Assembly (NCBI GenBank): GCA_934097105.1
Contig: CAKONI010000001.1
Coordinates: 62,001 to 126,000, forward strand
Direction: 5' to 3'
From: an uncultured Bacilli bacterium
GTDB taxonomy: Bacteria; Bacillota_I; Bacilli_A; RF39; UBA660
Length of the DNA: 64,000 bases
In this document: piece by piece, positions 39,556 to 47,538 of the stretch
Layout of the letters: the number at the start of each line of letters is the position of its first letter
Numbering within the stretch: the first letter of the stretch is position 1
Translations under genes and position numbers: made by a program
Notes under the pieces: model-generated
Databases searched by the model: none
What the model was told of the DNA's origin: nothing
The model's input: the letters and a program-made list of their open reading frames with translations, nothing else

Positions 39556-40083
39556 ATGAAAACAATTGGGGTTGTTAGGCGTATAGATGATTTGGGAAGA
39601 GTCGTAATTCCTAAGGAAATCCGCAAGACACTTAAGATCAAGGATGGCGAGTCAGTGGAGATTTTTATTGAAAGTGACAATATTGTTTTAAAAAAGTATC
39701 ATCCTCTTGATGGAGTTCCTAACTTTTATAGGGATTATGTAGAGTCTATTCATTCTGAACTAGGTGGTAATGTTATGATTACTGATAGAGATAAAGTAGT
39801 TGCTATTTCTGGGGAGTTAAAGAAAGATTATTATGATAAACCTATTTCCAAACAACTTGAAGATATTATTCATTCACGTTCTGTAGTTATTTGTAGAGAA
39901 AAATCTGCTGTAAGTATTGCACAAGATTATACTGTTAATGGTAGTTATGTAATTGCTCCAGTTATTTCTAATGGAGATGAGATAGGAGCAGTTATTATTT
40001 TGTTTATTAATAAATTAATTGATGATTTTAGTATAAAAACGGGAATTATTGCTTCAAAATTTTTGGGTAAGTATATTGAATAG
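39556..40083 (+). CDS. spoVT: Stage V sporulation protein T, AbrB-type regulator
   Basis: The 175-aa protein has the AbrB swapped-hairpin DNA-binding domain (TIGVVRRIDDLGRVVIPKEI, residues 3-22) and a C-terminal GAF-like domain (about 56-175), the SpoVT architecture; length matches SpoVT (178 aa). In Bacillus it modulates forespore genes. It follows mfd as in B. subtilis. A TATAAT at 39473-39478 lies 78 bp upstream of the ATG; AGAGAGG is the RBS. Confidence 0.92.
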   Translation: MKTIGVVRRIDDLGRVVIPKEIRKTLKIKDGESVEIFIESDNIVLKKYHPLDGVPNFYRDYVESIHSELGGNVMITDRDKVVAISGELKKDYYDKPISKQLEDIIHSRSVVICREKSAVSIAQDYTVNGSYVIAPVISNGDEIGAVIILFINKLIDDFSIKTGIIASKFLGKYIE

Positions 40084-40098
40084 TTTTTATTTTTATGG

Positions 40099-40310
40099 TA
40101 TAATTTTCTAAATGCGATGAAAGAAGGTTAAAATAGTTATTATTTTTTAGAGAGTTTGTGTTTGGTGGAAACAAATATTTAATGCTATTTGGTATGACTT
40201 CTGGAGTTTGGGATTTTCCCCGGTTTAATCCGTTATTTTAATGAGATACTTATGTATAAAATAAGGTGGTACCACGGAATATTTCGTCCTTAAGAAATGT
40301 TTCTTTTTTT
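40099..40310 (+). promoter_or_regulatory. T-box riboswitch leader of metG (tRNA-Met sensing)
   Basis: A TATAAT (40099-40104) starts a leader with stem I features (AGAGAG, GGTGGAAAC). An ATG codon at 40194-40196 sits in the specifier-loop position, matching methionine. The T-box core AAGGTGGTACCACGG is at 40263-40277. The terminator pairs GGAATATTTC (40276-40285) with GAAATGTTTC (40294-40303), with G-U pairs, followed by seven T. Uncharged tRNA-Met should block termination and raise MetRS synthesis. Confidence 0.88.
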
Positions 40311-40340
40311 ATTGCATTAATTTATATGAGGTGATTTTTT

Positions 40341-41849
40341 ATGAAAGATAAGTTTTATATTAGTACGCCTATTTATTATCCTAGTTCTAATTTTCATATT
40401 GGGCATTGCTATACTACTGTTATTGCTGATTCTATTGCTAGATATAAGAGACTTTGTGGATATGATGTTTATTTTCAAACTGGTACTGATGAACATGGAC
40501 AAAAAATTGAGAATAAGGCTAGGGAAGCAGGTGTTTCTCCAAAAGAATATGTTGATGAAATTATTTTGAATGCTAAGGATTTGTGGAAATCTTTGAATAT
40601 TACTTATGATTATTTTATTAGAACTACAGATTCTAATCATGTTGTAGCAGTTCAAAAAATATTTGAGAAATTGTATAATCAGGGAGATATTTATAAGGGA
40701 GACTATACAGGTCTTTATTGTACTCCTTGTGAGTCTTTTTGGACTGAAAGTCAACTTGTTTCTGGAAAATGTCCAGATTGTGGTCGTGAGGTTCATATGA
40801 TTAAAGAAGAGGCATATTTCTTTAAATTATCTAAATATGCTGATAAATTGATTGATTTTTATGATAAACATCCAAATTTTTTACTTCCTGTTTCTAGAAA
40901 AAACGAAATGATTAATAATTTTATTAAACCTGGACTTCAAGATCTATGTGTTTCTCGTACTAGTTTTAAGTGGGGAATTCCTGTTACTTTTGATCCAGAT
41001 CATGTTATTTATGTTTGGATTGATGCGCTTACGAATTATATTACTTCTTTGGGATATCCTGATAAATTGGATGATAAATTTGCCAGATATTGGCCATGTG
41101 ATTTGCACTTGGTGGGTAAAGAAATTGTTAGGTTTCATGCAATAATATGGCCATGCATTTTGATGGCGCTTAATTTACCACTTCCAAAACAGATTTTTGG
41201 ACATGGCTGGCTTATTGTAGATGGTGGTAAGATTTCTAAGTCATTAGGAAATTATAAGGATCCTAGAGAGTATATTAATGCTTATGGGGTTGATGCAGTT
41301 AGATATTTTGTATTAAGGGAAGTTCCACTTGGTAGTGATGGTAATTTTAGTGAAGAGGCTTTAGTAAATCGTATTAATGGAGATCTTGCAAATGTACTTG
41401 GTAATTTAGTTAATCGAACTATTTCTATGGCTAATAAGTATTTCGATGGTAAGGTTTCTAATAAGAAAAGTTATGAAGAAGATCAGGAGTTTTTGAACTG
41501 TATTGGTTCTTTATGTGACAAGGTTGATGAATCAATGAATAATTATGAAATTAGCGTTTGCTTGGGTAACATTTTTGATGTTTTAAGAAGAAGTAATAAA
41601 TATGTTGATGAAACTATGCCTTGGGTTTTATATAAGAATAATGATTTGGAAAGATTAGAGGCTGTTTTATATAATTTACTTTATTCTATAAAAGTTTGTA
41701 CTACGTTTCTTAGACCTTTTATTCCTGATACTTGTGATGAAATTTTTAAACAACTTAATTTAGATTTTATTAGTTTTGATGATGTTTATAATGAAACTAA
41801 TTTTAATGTAGGAAAAGCTTCTATTTTGTTTGAAAGAGTAGAAAATTAG
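40341..41849 (+). CDS. metG: Methionyl-tRNA synthetase, short form
   Basis: The 502-aa class I enzyme has HIGH (residues 19-22), the zinc knuckle CTPC...CPDC (about 127-145), and KISKS near 297. B. subtilis MetS has 664 aa; the C-terminal EMAP-like tRNA-binding/dimerisation domain is absent, so it is probably a monomer. GAGGTGA precedes the ATG. A tRNA-Met T-box controls it. It lies after spoVT and before tatD. Confidence 0.95.
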   Translation: MKDKFYISTPIYYPSSNFHIGHCYTTVIADSIARYKRLCGYDVYFQTGTDEHGQKIENKAREAGVSPKEYVDEIILNAKDLWKSLNITYDYFIRTTDSNHVVAVQKIFEKLYNQGDIYKGDYTGLYCTPCESFWTESQLVSGKCPDCGREVHMIKEEAYFFKLSKYADKLIDFYDKHPNFLLPVSRKNEMINNFIKPGLQDLCVSRTSFKWGIPVTFDPDHVIYVWIDALTNYITSLGYPDKLDDKFARYWPCDLHLVGKEIVRFHAIIWPCILMALNLPLPKQIFGHGWLIVDGGKISKSLGNYKDPREYINAYGVDAVRYFVLREVPLGSDGNFSEEALVNRINGDLANVLGNLVNRTISMANKYFDGKVSNKKSYEEDQEFLNCIGSLCDKVDESMNNYEISVCLGNIFDVLRRSNKYVDETMPWVLYKNNDLERLEAVLYNLLYSIKVCTTFLRPFIPDTCDEIFKQLNLDFISFDDVYNETNFNVGKASILFERVEN

Positions 41850-41854
41850 TAAAA

Positions 41855-41888
41855 TGGAGTGTAAAGTTTTAATTTTATACTCTTTTTT
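41855..41888 (+). terminator. Probable terminator after metG
   Basis: GAGTGTAAAG and TTTTATACTC form an imperfect stem with G-U pairs, followed by six T. Confidence 0.55.
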
Positions 41889-41970
41889 CTTGCTTTTTTG
41901 ACACATTTGTTATTATAATTGACATGTAGTAAGAAGTTGCAGTTGAAAATTTTACGAAAGGAGAATTTGC

Positions 41971-42111
41971 ATGCTTTCAAGTACTAAGGCAGTAGTTAAT
42001 GCACTTTTGGTAGTATTTTTTTTGACAATGGTGATTTTCTCACCTAACATTATTGACTTTGCTTACTTTACATTTTTATTTTATTTTTTATGGAAGTTGA
42101 AGTTACTTTGA
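41971..42111 (+). CDS. Small two-helix membrane protein of unknown function
   Basis: A 46-codon ORF with a strong GAAAGGAG and its own putative promoter (TTGCTT 41890-41895, 18 bp, TATAAT 41914-41919). The product starts MLSSTKAVVNALLVVFFLTM; two hydrophobic stretches (about 8-24 and 30-41) are joined by a short SPNIID turn and the end is basic (WKLKLL). No family recognised. It lies between metG and tatD. The good translation signals make it more likely a real gene than chance. Confidence 0.65.
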   Translation: MLSSTKAVVNALLVVFFLTMVIFSPNIIDFAYFTFLFYFLWKLKLL

Positions 42112-42162
42112 TACTTGTTATTAAGTATCTTTTTATTTTATAATTATATTGGAGATGATTTT

Positions 42163-42909
42163 ATGTTAATTGATACACATTTGCATTTAGTTTTGGAAGA
42201 TTATGATATTGATGAGGTTATTGCGAATGCTGAAGAAAATGGTGTTAAGTATTTAATTTTGGGTTCTAGTTCTGTAGATGACAATAAACTTAATATTGAT
42301 TTGGCTTCTAGATATAATAATGTTTTTACTACGATTGGATATCATCCTAGTGAGGCTAGTCTTATATCTGATAGGGATTTGTCTTTTTTAAAGAGTGCTG
42401 TAGAAAATGAGAAAGTTGTTGGAATTGGGGAAATCGGTTTGGATTATCATTATGGAGATGAGGATAGAGATTTACAGATTTCACTTTTTAGAAAACAACT
42501 TGATATTGCACAGGAATATGATGTTCCTGTTGTAATCCATACTAGAGATGCTTTTTTAGATACATATAATATTTTGAAGGAGTATAAATTAAGGGGAGTT
42601 ATTCATTGTTTTTCAGGTAGTTTAGAGACAGCAAAGATGTATATGTCTTTAGGATATTACTTGGGTATCGGTGGAGTAGTTATGTTTAAAAATAGTAAAC
42701 TTAAGGATGTTATTAGGGAAATAGGAATTTCTAAGGTTGTTTTTGAGACTGATTCTCCTTATTTATCACCTTTTAGAGGTGAAAAGAATGAGCCTTCTAA
42801 TGTTAGATATATTTGTGATTTTGTTGCGGATTTGCTTGATATGTCTTCTTCTGAAGTGGAAAAAATTACTAGTTCTAATGCGACTGTTTTATTTGACTTA
42901 CGTATATAA
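42163..42909 (+). CDS. tatD: TatD-family metal-dependent DNase
   Basis: The 248-aa TIM-barrel hydrolase has the metal-binding motifs DTHLHL, GEIGLDYHY, VIHTRDA, HCFSGS and ETDSPYLSP. Homologue of B. subtilis YabD, a 3'-5' exonuclease acting on DNA. GGAGATGA suits the ATG at 42163. It precedes the 3D-domain gene as yabD precedes yabE. Confidence 0.94.
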   Translation: MLIDTHLHLVLEDYDIDEVIANAEENGVKYLILGSSSVDDNKLNIDLASRYNNVFTTIGYHPSEASLISDRDLSFLKSAVENEKVVGIGEIGLDYHYGDEDRDLQISLFRKQLDIAQEYDVPVVIHTRDAFLDTYNILKEYKLRGVIHCFSGSLETAKMYMSLGYYLGIGGVVMFKNSKLKDVIREIGISKVVFETDSPYLSPFRGEKNEPSNVRYICDFVADLLDMSSSEVEKITSSNATVLFDLRI

Positions 42910-42946
42910 ATGTGTTAGAATATTCTGTAATTGAGAGGTGAGTTTT

Positions 42947-43561
42947 TTGGCTAAGAGAAAGTTAAAAAAGAATTTAGGCAAAAAGATTATTTCCGGCATT
43001 TTATATGTGACAGGTGTTTTACTTATTTGTGCTGGTGTTATAGGAGTTATCAGTTTTGATGATAAAAAAATGACTAGTAATGAGAGTGAAAATAATAATT
43101 TAAATAAATATGTTTCAACTAAGGAACTTGTGGCAACTTTTAGAGAACTTAATAAAAAGAATATAAATCCTATTATGTATAGTAGTTTTGGCGCTGCTGT
43201 TTATAATTCACAGTTTTATCCTACTAGTTTTGTGGGAAAGTTGGTTCATTATGGACCGGATTGTCCAGAATGTGGTGGACATTTAGGTTGTAATGGGCAA
43301 GATGCAAGAAATGGGAATATATATTATAATGATAAAGAATATGGTAAGGTTCGTATAGTTGCAATGAGTAGTGACATACCTTGTGGAAGTATGATTAGGA
43401 TAAATGTCGATGCTTATGATAAGGATGGAATGTATGCTATTGTACTAGATAGAGGTGTTAGTGGTCCTATGGTGGATTTACTTAAGACTAGTGCTTCAGC
43501 TAGTTCACCTGTTAGAACTGTTAATAATGTTACTTTTGATATATTAAGGTATGGATATTAA
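42947..43561 (+). CDS. Membrane-anchored 3D-domain cell-wall protein (YabE-like, reduced)
   Basis: The 204-aa protein has a basic N-terminus, one membrane segment (about 13-35), then a 3D domain (VAMSSDIPCGSMIRINV...AIVLDRGVSGPMVDLL) with the conserved aspartates of the MltA-like fold. A cysteine-rich stretch (CPECGGHLGC) precedes it. B. subtilis YabE is far longer with DUF348 and G5 domains; here only the 3D part remains. AGAGGTGA is 5-6 nt before TTG 42947, which I prefer to the GTG inside the RBS. Likely acts on peptidoglycan. It is followed by a terminator. Confidence 0.8.
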   Translation: MAKRKLKKNLGKKIISGILYVTGVLLICAGVIGVISFDDKKMTSNESENNNLNKYVSTKELVATFRELNKKNINPIMYSSFGAAVYNSQFYPTSFVGKLVHYGPDCPECGGHLGCNGQDARNGNIYYNDKEYGKVRIVAMSSDIPCGSMIRINVDAYDKDGMYAIVLDRGVSGPMVDLLKTSASASSPVRTVNNVTFDILRYGY

Positions 43562-43582
43562 GACTATTTTTTAGTCTTTTTA
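43561..43582 (+). terminator. Rho-independent terminator after the 3D-domain gene
   Basis: AGACTA/TAGTCT (43561-43566, 43572-43577) with loop TTTTT and five T. Confidence 0.85.
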
Positions 43583-43670
43583 TTTTGTAAATATGTGTAA
43601 AGTTTTTTATCTTTATTTCTGGGTTTATGTTTAATTTTTTTTTTTTTTTGGAAAAGTTAAAAAAAACGTA

Positions 43671-43699
43671 TTGATTTTTATTTTTTGTTATAGTATGAT
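43671..43699 (+). promoter_or_regulatory. Promoter of the first TasA-like pair
   Basis: TTGATT (43671-43676), 17 bp, TATGAT (43694-43699). A run of 15 T (43635-43649) lies 21 bp upstream. The sequence ATTGATTTTTATTTTTT around the -35 box recurs before the second pair. Confidence 0.7.
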
Positions 43700-43722
43700 T
43701 GTTATAGTAAAGGAGGATTTAT

Positions 43723-44358
43723 ATGGAAAATAGAGATAACAGTCAAAATAGTCAAAAAAGAATAATTTTGGCAGTATTAGGTGTTGCTATTTTAGTAGTT
43801 GCAGTTGTAGGAATATCGTTTGCAGCGTATAGCAGTTCAAAAACTGGTAATGTAAATAAAGTTTCTACCGGTACTATTATGTTTAGTTATGCTGAACCTA
43901 CTAATGGTATTAATATTCAAAATGCTACTTCTGTTTCTGATGATGTTGGTAAAGCTGATCAAACAAATAAGTTTGATTTTACGGTTACCACAACTACAAC
44001 TAATGCTTTAACTATTCCTTATGTTATTACTTTAACAAAGGATGCTAATAATACATTACCTGATGAAGCTGTTAATGTTTATTTAACAAAAGGTGCTGAG
44101 AATACAGTTGTCAGAGATGTTACAAGCGTTTCTAGTTTGCCTAATTATACTAGAGGATCAGATACGACTAACACTAAGTTATTAGCAGATAAAGATACTG
44201 GTGCTGTTCATACTCATGGCGATGCTACTGCTGATAATACCATTTCAACTAGTTATACATTTAGAATGTGGGTTAATAGTAGTGCTGCTTTATCTGGAGA
44301 TACGGCACAAACTTTTAAAGCATTTATTAATGTTGATTCAACTGTTAATGCACAATAA
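43723..44358 (+). CDS. TasA/CalY-like secreted protein, type A copy 1
   Basis: A 211-aa protein with a charged N-terminus, a hydrophobic segment (about 14-33) and the junction GISFAAYSSSKTGNVNKVSTG, closely like the TasA signal-cleavage region (TWAAFNDIKSKD.TFASGTL) cut by SipW. The mature part is rich in T, N and D with repeated beta-strand patterns and no cysteine. It shares AEPTNGI, TTTTNALTIPYV and YTFRMWVN with the copy at 45213. AAAGGAGG precedes the ATG. Likely a fibre- or matrix-forming surface protein; the fold assignment rests on the N-terminal pattern and the sipW neighbour. Confidence 0.75.
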   Translation: MENRDNSQNSQKRIILAVLGVAILVVAVVGISFAAYSSSKTGNVNKVSTGTIMFSYAEPTNGINIQNATSVSDDVGKADQTNKFDFTVTTTTTNALTIPYVITLTKDANNTLPDEAVNVYLTKGAENTVVRDVTSVSSLPNYTRGSDTTNTKLLADKDTGAVHTHGDATADNTISTSYTFRMWVNSSAALSGDTAQTFKAFINVDSTVNAQ

Positions 44359-44387
44359 TTTGAAATTTAAGAAAGGAGAAAAAATAT

Positions 44388-45110
44388 ATGGAAGATAATA
44401 AAAAAACTTTAGTTCTTTCGATCATTGGTATATTAGTTTTAGTTATAGCTGTAGTTGGTGTTTCATTTGCTATGTTTAGTTTTTCTGGAACTGGTACAAA
44501 AGAGAATGTTATTACAACAGGTACTGTTAGTTTAGATTTTTCTACTGTTGAAGAAGGAACAGAAACTAATGTTATTAATGTTGATAATCAGTATCCTATG
44601 GATGATACTAATGGTGTTAGTTTAGCAAATATTACAAAATCGAAGGCAGATTTTAGTGTTAAAGCTAAGTATGATGCTGATATGACAATTAATTATGAAG
44701 TTGGTATTGTAGATATTAATAAAACTGGTGATATAACTGAAGGTGCTGAAACTATTCCTGAAAAAAATGTTAAAGTTATTTTGATTAATTCTACTACTGG
44801 AGAGGCTGTAGTTGGTAGTAAAGTTGGTGAAACCTATACTGGCGTTACTGTAGAAAGTTTAGCAAGTAAAAAAGGTGCTAAAAATTTAATAACTAATTAT
44901 TATTTGGCTGGTGGATCTTTTACTAAGGGTGACAATTCAGACAAATATGCAATTTATGCTTATTTAGATAAAGATTATCAATTACCTGTTGACGCTACTA
45001 AGTCAACTACTGATAATGCTGGTACAGTAACTAGAACTAATGAAAGTAAGAAAACTACTAAGAAAGCTGAATTTAGTTTTAAACTAGTTGTTAAAGCAGC
45101 TCAAGCTTAA
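44388..45110 (+). CDS. TasA/CalY-like secreted protein, type B copy 1
   Basis: A 240-aa protein with signal segment (about 8-27) and junction GVSFAMFSFSGTGTKENVITTG, again SipW-type. The mature domain has the motif VDNQYPMDDTNGV, AYLDKDYQLPVD and a C-terminus rich in lysine and threonine ending KLVVKAAQA. It has no cysteine and is distinct from type A beyond the signal region. It lies 29 bp after copy A1 and is closed by a terminator, so A1-B1 form one transcript. Possibly the second subunit of a two-component fibre. Confidence 0.72.
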   Translation: MEDNKKTLVLSIIGILVLVIAVVGVSFAMFSFSGTGTKENVITTGTVSLDFSTVEEGTETNVINVDNQYPMDDTNGVSLANITKSKADFSVKAKYDADMTINYEVGIVDINKTGDITEGAETIPEKNVKVILINSTTGEAVVGSKVGETYTGVTVESLASKKGAKNLITNYYLAGGSFTKGDNSDKYAIYAYLDKDYQLPVDATKSTTDNAGTVTRTNESKKTTKKAEFSFKLVVKAAQA

Positions 45111-45117
45111 TTTGAAG

Positions 45118-45138
45118 GATGCATTATGCATCTTTTTT
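45118..45138 (+). terminator. Rho-independent terminator after the first TasA-like pair
   Basis: GATGCA/TGCATC (45118-45123, 45127-45132), 3-nt loop, seven T. Confidence 0.9.
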
Positions 45139-45162
45139 TGTTTGATTTAATATATAAAATTA

Positions 45163-45191
45163 TTGATTTTTATTTTTTCTTATTGTATTAT
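45163..45191 (+). promoter_or_regulatory. Promoter of the second TasA-like pair
   Basis: TTGATT (45163-45168), 17 bp, TATTAT (45186-45191), with flanking bases nearly identical to the promoter at 43671. Confidence 0.7.
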
Positions 45192-45212
45192 TAATATAGT
45201 GAGGAGGATTTA

Positions 45213-45833
45213 ATGAAAAAGATAGAAAATAATTATGGGAAAATGTTACTTTCGGTTTTGGGTGTTACAATTCTTACTGTTGCTGTTATTGGAATATCAT
45301 TTGCGGCGTATGCTGGAACTAAAACTAGTGAAGTAAATAAGATTTCTACGGGTACTATTACTTTTAGTTATGCTGAACCTACTAATGGAATTACTTTAAA
45401 TAATGCTGTTCCTGTTAGTGATAGTGTTGGTAAACAATTGAATAACACTTTTGATTTTACGGTTAATACGACTACTACTAATGCTTTAACTATTCCTTAT
45501 GTTGTTACAATGACTAAAGCAAGTGCAACAGAGGGAGAACTTTGGCTTTCTGATAGTGATGTTACTGTTTATGTAACAAAAAATAATGATGATGTTGCTC
45601 TTCCTGAGACTAAGGTTTCTGATCTTACTACTTTTGATAGAAATGGTGATTCTAGTAATACAAAGTTATTGTTTGATTCTAGTCATATTCATAATTCTGA
45701 TGTTACTAATAATACTATTTCTACAAATTATACATTTAGAATGTGGGTTAATCAATCTGCCAATTTAGATGGTGTTGATAGTCATGTCTATAAGGTCTTT
45801 ATTAATGTTGATTCTGCTATTAAGGGACAATAG
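45213..45833 (+). CDS. TasA/CalY-like secreted protein, type A copy 2
   Basis: A 206-aa paralogue of the protein at 43723. Signal segment about 11-30 with junction GISFAAYAGTKTSEVNKISTG, then SYAEPTNGI, NTTTTNALTIPYVVT and YTFRMWVNQSANLDG at matching positions; loop regions differ. GAGGAGG precedes the ATG. The order A2-B2 repeats A1-B1, and B2 follows by 19 bp. Divergence between copies suggests an old duplication with specialisation. Confidence 0.75.
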   Translation: MKKIENNYGKMLLSVLGVTILTVAVIGISFAAYAGTKTSEVNKISTGTITFSYAEPTNGITLNNAVPVSDSVGKQLNNTFDFTVNTTTTNALTIPYVVTMTKASATEGELWLSDSDVTVYVTKNNDDVALPETKVSDLTTFDRNGDSSNTKLLFDSSHIHNSDVTNNTISTNYTFRMWVNQSANLDGVDSHVYKVFINVDSAIKGQ

Positions 45834-45852
45834 TGGTTTGTAGGAGGATGTT

Positions 45853-46575
45853 ATGAAAAATAAAAGAAATTTGATGATTTCTGTCTTTGCTATATTGATT
45901 TTAATTGTAGTTGTAATTGGTGTTTCATTTGCTATATTTAGTTTTTCTGGGACTGGAACTAAGGAGAATGTTATAACTACTGGTGTTGTTTCTTTAAATT
46001 TTGATGATGTTGAGGGAAGTACTGTTTCAAAGACTATTAATGTTGATAATGAATATCCTATGGATGATACTAATGGTGTTAATATTGATAATGTTAAGGC
46101 TAAGGCTGATTTTACTGTTAAGGCTGACTATAATGCAAATATGACTGTTAATTATGAAATTGGTATTACGGATATTAATGAAAATATTGCTGATGAAATG
46201 GAACAAATTAGTTCTAATTATGTAAAAGTTATATTATTTGATGGCTCTGGTAAGATTTTGCTTGGAAATGCAGTTGGCTCTAATTTTTCTGGTGTTACTG
46301 TTGATAGTTTGAAATCTGTTGCTGGGCCAAATGGTTTAATTAATAATTATTATTTGGCAAGTGGTTCATTTACTAATATTAATAAATCTGAGAAATATAC
46401 TATGTATGCTTATTTAGATAAAGATTATCAATTACCTGTTGATTCTACTCAAACTACGACTGATAATGGTGGTACAGTTAGTAGAAATAATGATGATGCT
46501 ACAAGCAAGAGTAAGAAGACTACTAAGAGGGCAGAATTTAATTTTAAATTATTTATAAAGGCTGCTCAAGTTTAA
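45853..46575 (+). CDS. TasA/CalY-like secreted protein, type B copy 2
   Basis: A 240-aa paralogue of the protein at 44388, with the same total length. Junction GVSFAIFSFSGTGTKENVITTG, then VDNEYPMDDTNGV, AYLDKDYQLPVDSTQTTTD and C-terminal KTTKRAEFNFKLFIKAAQV. AGGAGG precedes the ATG. A terminator follows. Type B copies are more alike in these motifs than in the central 90 residues. Confidence 0.72.
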   Translation: MKNKRNLMISVFAILILIVVVIGVSFAIFSFSGTGTKENVITTGVVSLNFDDVEGSTVSKTINVDNEYPMDDTNGVNIDNVKAKADFTVKADYNANMTVNYEIGITDINENIADEMEQISSNYVKVILFDGSGKILLGNAVGSNFSGVTVDSLKSVAGPNGLINNYYLASGSFTNINKSEKYTMYAYLDKDYQLPVDSTQTTTDNGGTVSRNNDDATSKSKKTTKRAEFNFKLFIKAAQV

Positions 46576-46602
46576 AAATGTGCATATTTTGTACATTTTT
46601 TT
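46576..46602 (+). terminator. Terminator after the second TasA-like pair
   Basis: AAATGT/ACATTT (46576-46581, 46593-46598) overlapping the B2 stop, followed by a T-run. Confidence 0.7.
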
Positions 46603-46698
46603 GTGTTAATGTAAATTAAGTATAAAATTATTTATATTTTTCTTTTAAATTTAATTTTTTTGTGATAATATATTAGTATAGGTATGATAGGTGATTAT

Positions 46699-47523
46699 AT
46701 GAAAGATAAAGAGCGTAATATTTTTGAAGAAAAAAAAGTAATAGCGGATGAAGTTGCAGATGAAATATTAGCTGAGCGTAGTAATGATGATACGAGTTGT
46801 TTTCCTTTAATATTGATATTTTTGGTGTGTTTAGTATTTTTGATTGCGTCGGTTTCTTTTGCTATATTTAATACTGTTGTCAATAATAATGCGGTTGATG
46901 TAGATATTAATGTTAATAAACCTGATGTAGATATCAATAAAAGACCAAATAAAAATAATAATAATAAACCTGATAATAATGGAAATAATACTAATGGGAA
47001 TAGTAATGACAATAGTAAAAATGATTCAAATAAAGATAATAATTCTAAAAATCCATCAATAAGCAAGGATTTAGTTTTATTTACATTTAGTTCTGGTTCA
47101 AATTATATTAATATGCAAAATGTTTTTTCTATGTCTGATGTTGAAGGAATTGCTCTTAAAGGTGATAAAGAATACTTTGATTTTAATGTTTCTGCGTCAC
47201 TAAATTCTAAGAAGAGAGGTTCAATTGTTTATGAAATCTCACTTGTACCTTTAAAGGATAATACTATTTCTGAAGATTTTATTAGAGTTTATTTGACTGA
47301 GAATGATTCACCTGTTTCTGTTTTAAGTGATAATGTTAGTAATTTCTCGGATCTTCCAAAAAGTAAGTTTTCTTCGAATGGAAGAGTTATATACAAAAAA
47401 ACTGTGAATTCTAGTTTTAATGGTAACTATGTATTTAAGATGTGGGTTTCTTCTAAGGCTGATTTTTCTAATGTTTCTAAAAAATTCGGTTGTCGTGTTA
47501 TGGTGAATGCTTATTATAAATAA
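46699..47523 (+). CDS. Membrane-anchored TasA-like protein with N-rich stalk
   Basis: A 274-aa protein. About 33 charged cytoplasmic residues precede a hydrophobic segment (FPLILIFLVCLVFLIASVSF, about 37-58), then an N/D/K-rich low-complexity stalk (about 75-125) and a beta-rich domain (about 128-274). That domain carries YVFKMWVSSKADFS near its end, matching YTFRMWVN of the type A proteins. SVSFAIF at the membrane exit resembles the SipW junction, so it may be cleaved or stay as anchor. AGGTGA precedes the ATG at 46699. It may be a cell-surface base for the fibre, a role like that of TapA. It is followed 15 bp later by the signal peptidase. Confidence 0.65.
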   Translation: MKDKERNIFEEKKVIADEVADEILAERSNDDTSCFPLILIFLVCLVFLIASVSFAIFNTVVNNNAVDVDINVNKPDVDINKRPNKNNNNKPDNNGNNTNGNSNDNSKNDSNKDNNSKNPSISKDLVLFTFSSGSNYINMQNVFSMSDVEGIALKGDKEYFDFNVSASLNSKKRGSIVYEISLVPLKDNTISEDFIRVYLTENDSPVSVLSDNVSNFSDLPKSKFSSNGRVIYKKTVNSSFNGNYVFKMWVSSKADFSNVSKKFGCRVMVNAYYK

Positions 47524-47538
47524 AAGAGGTTGATAAAT

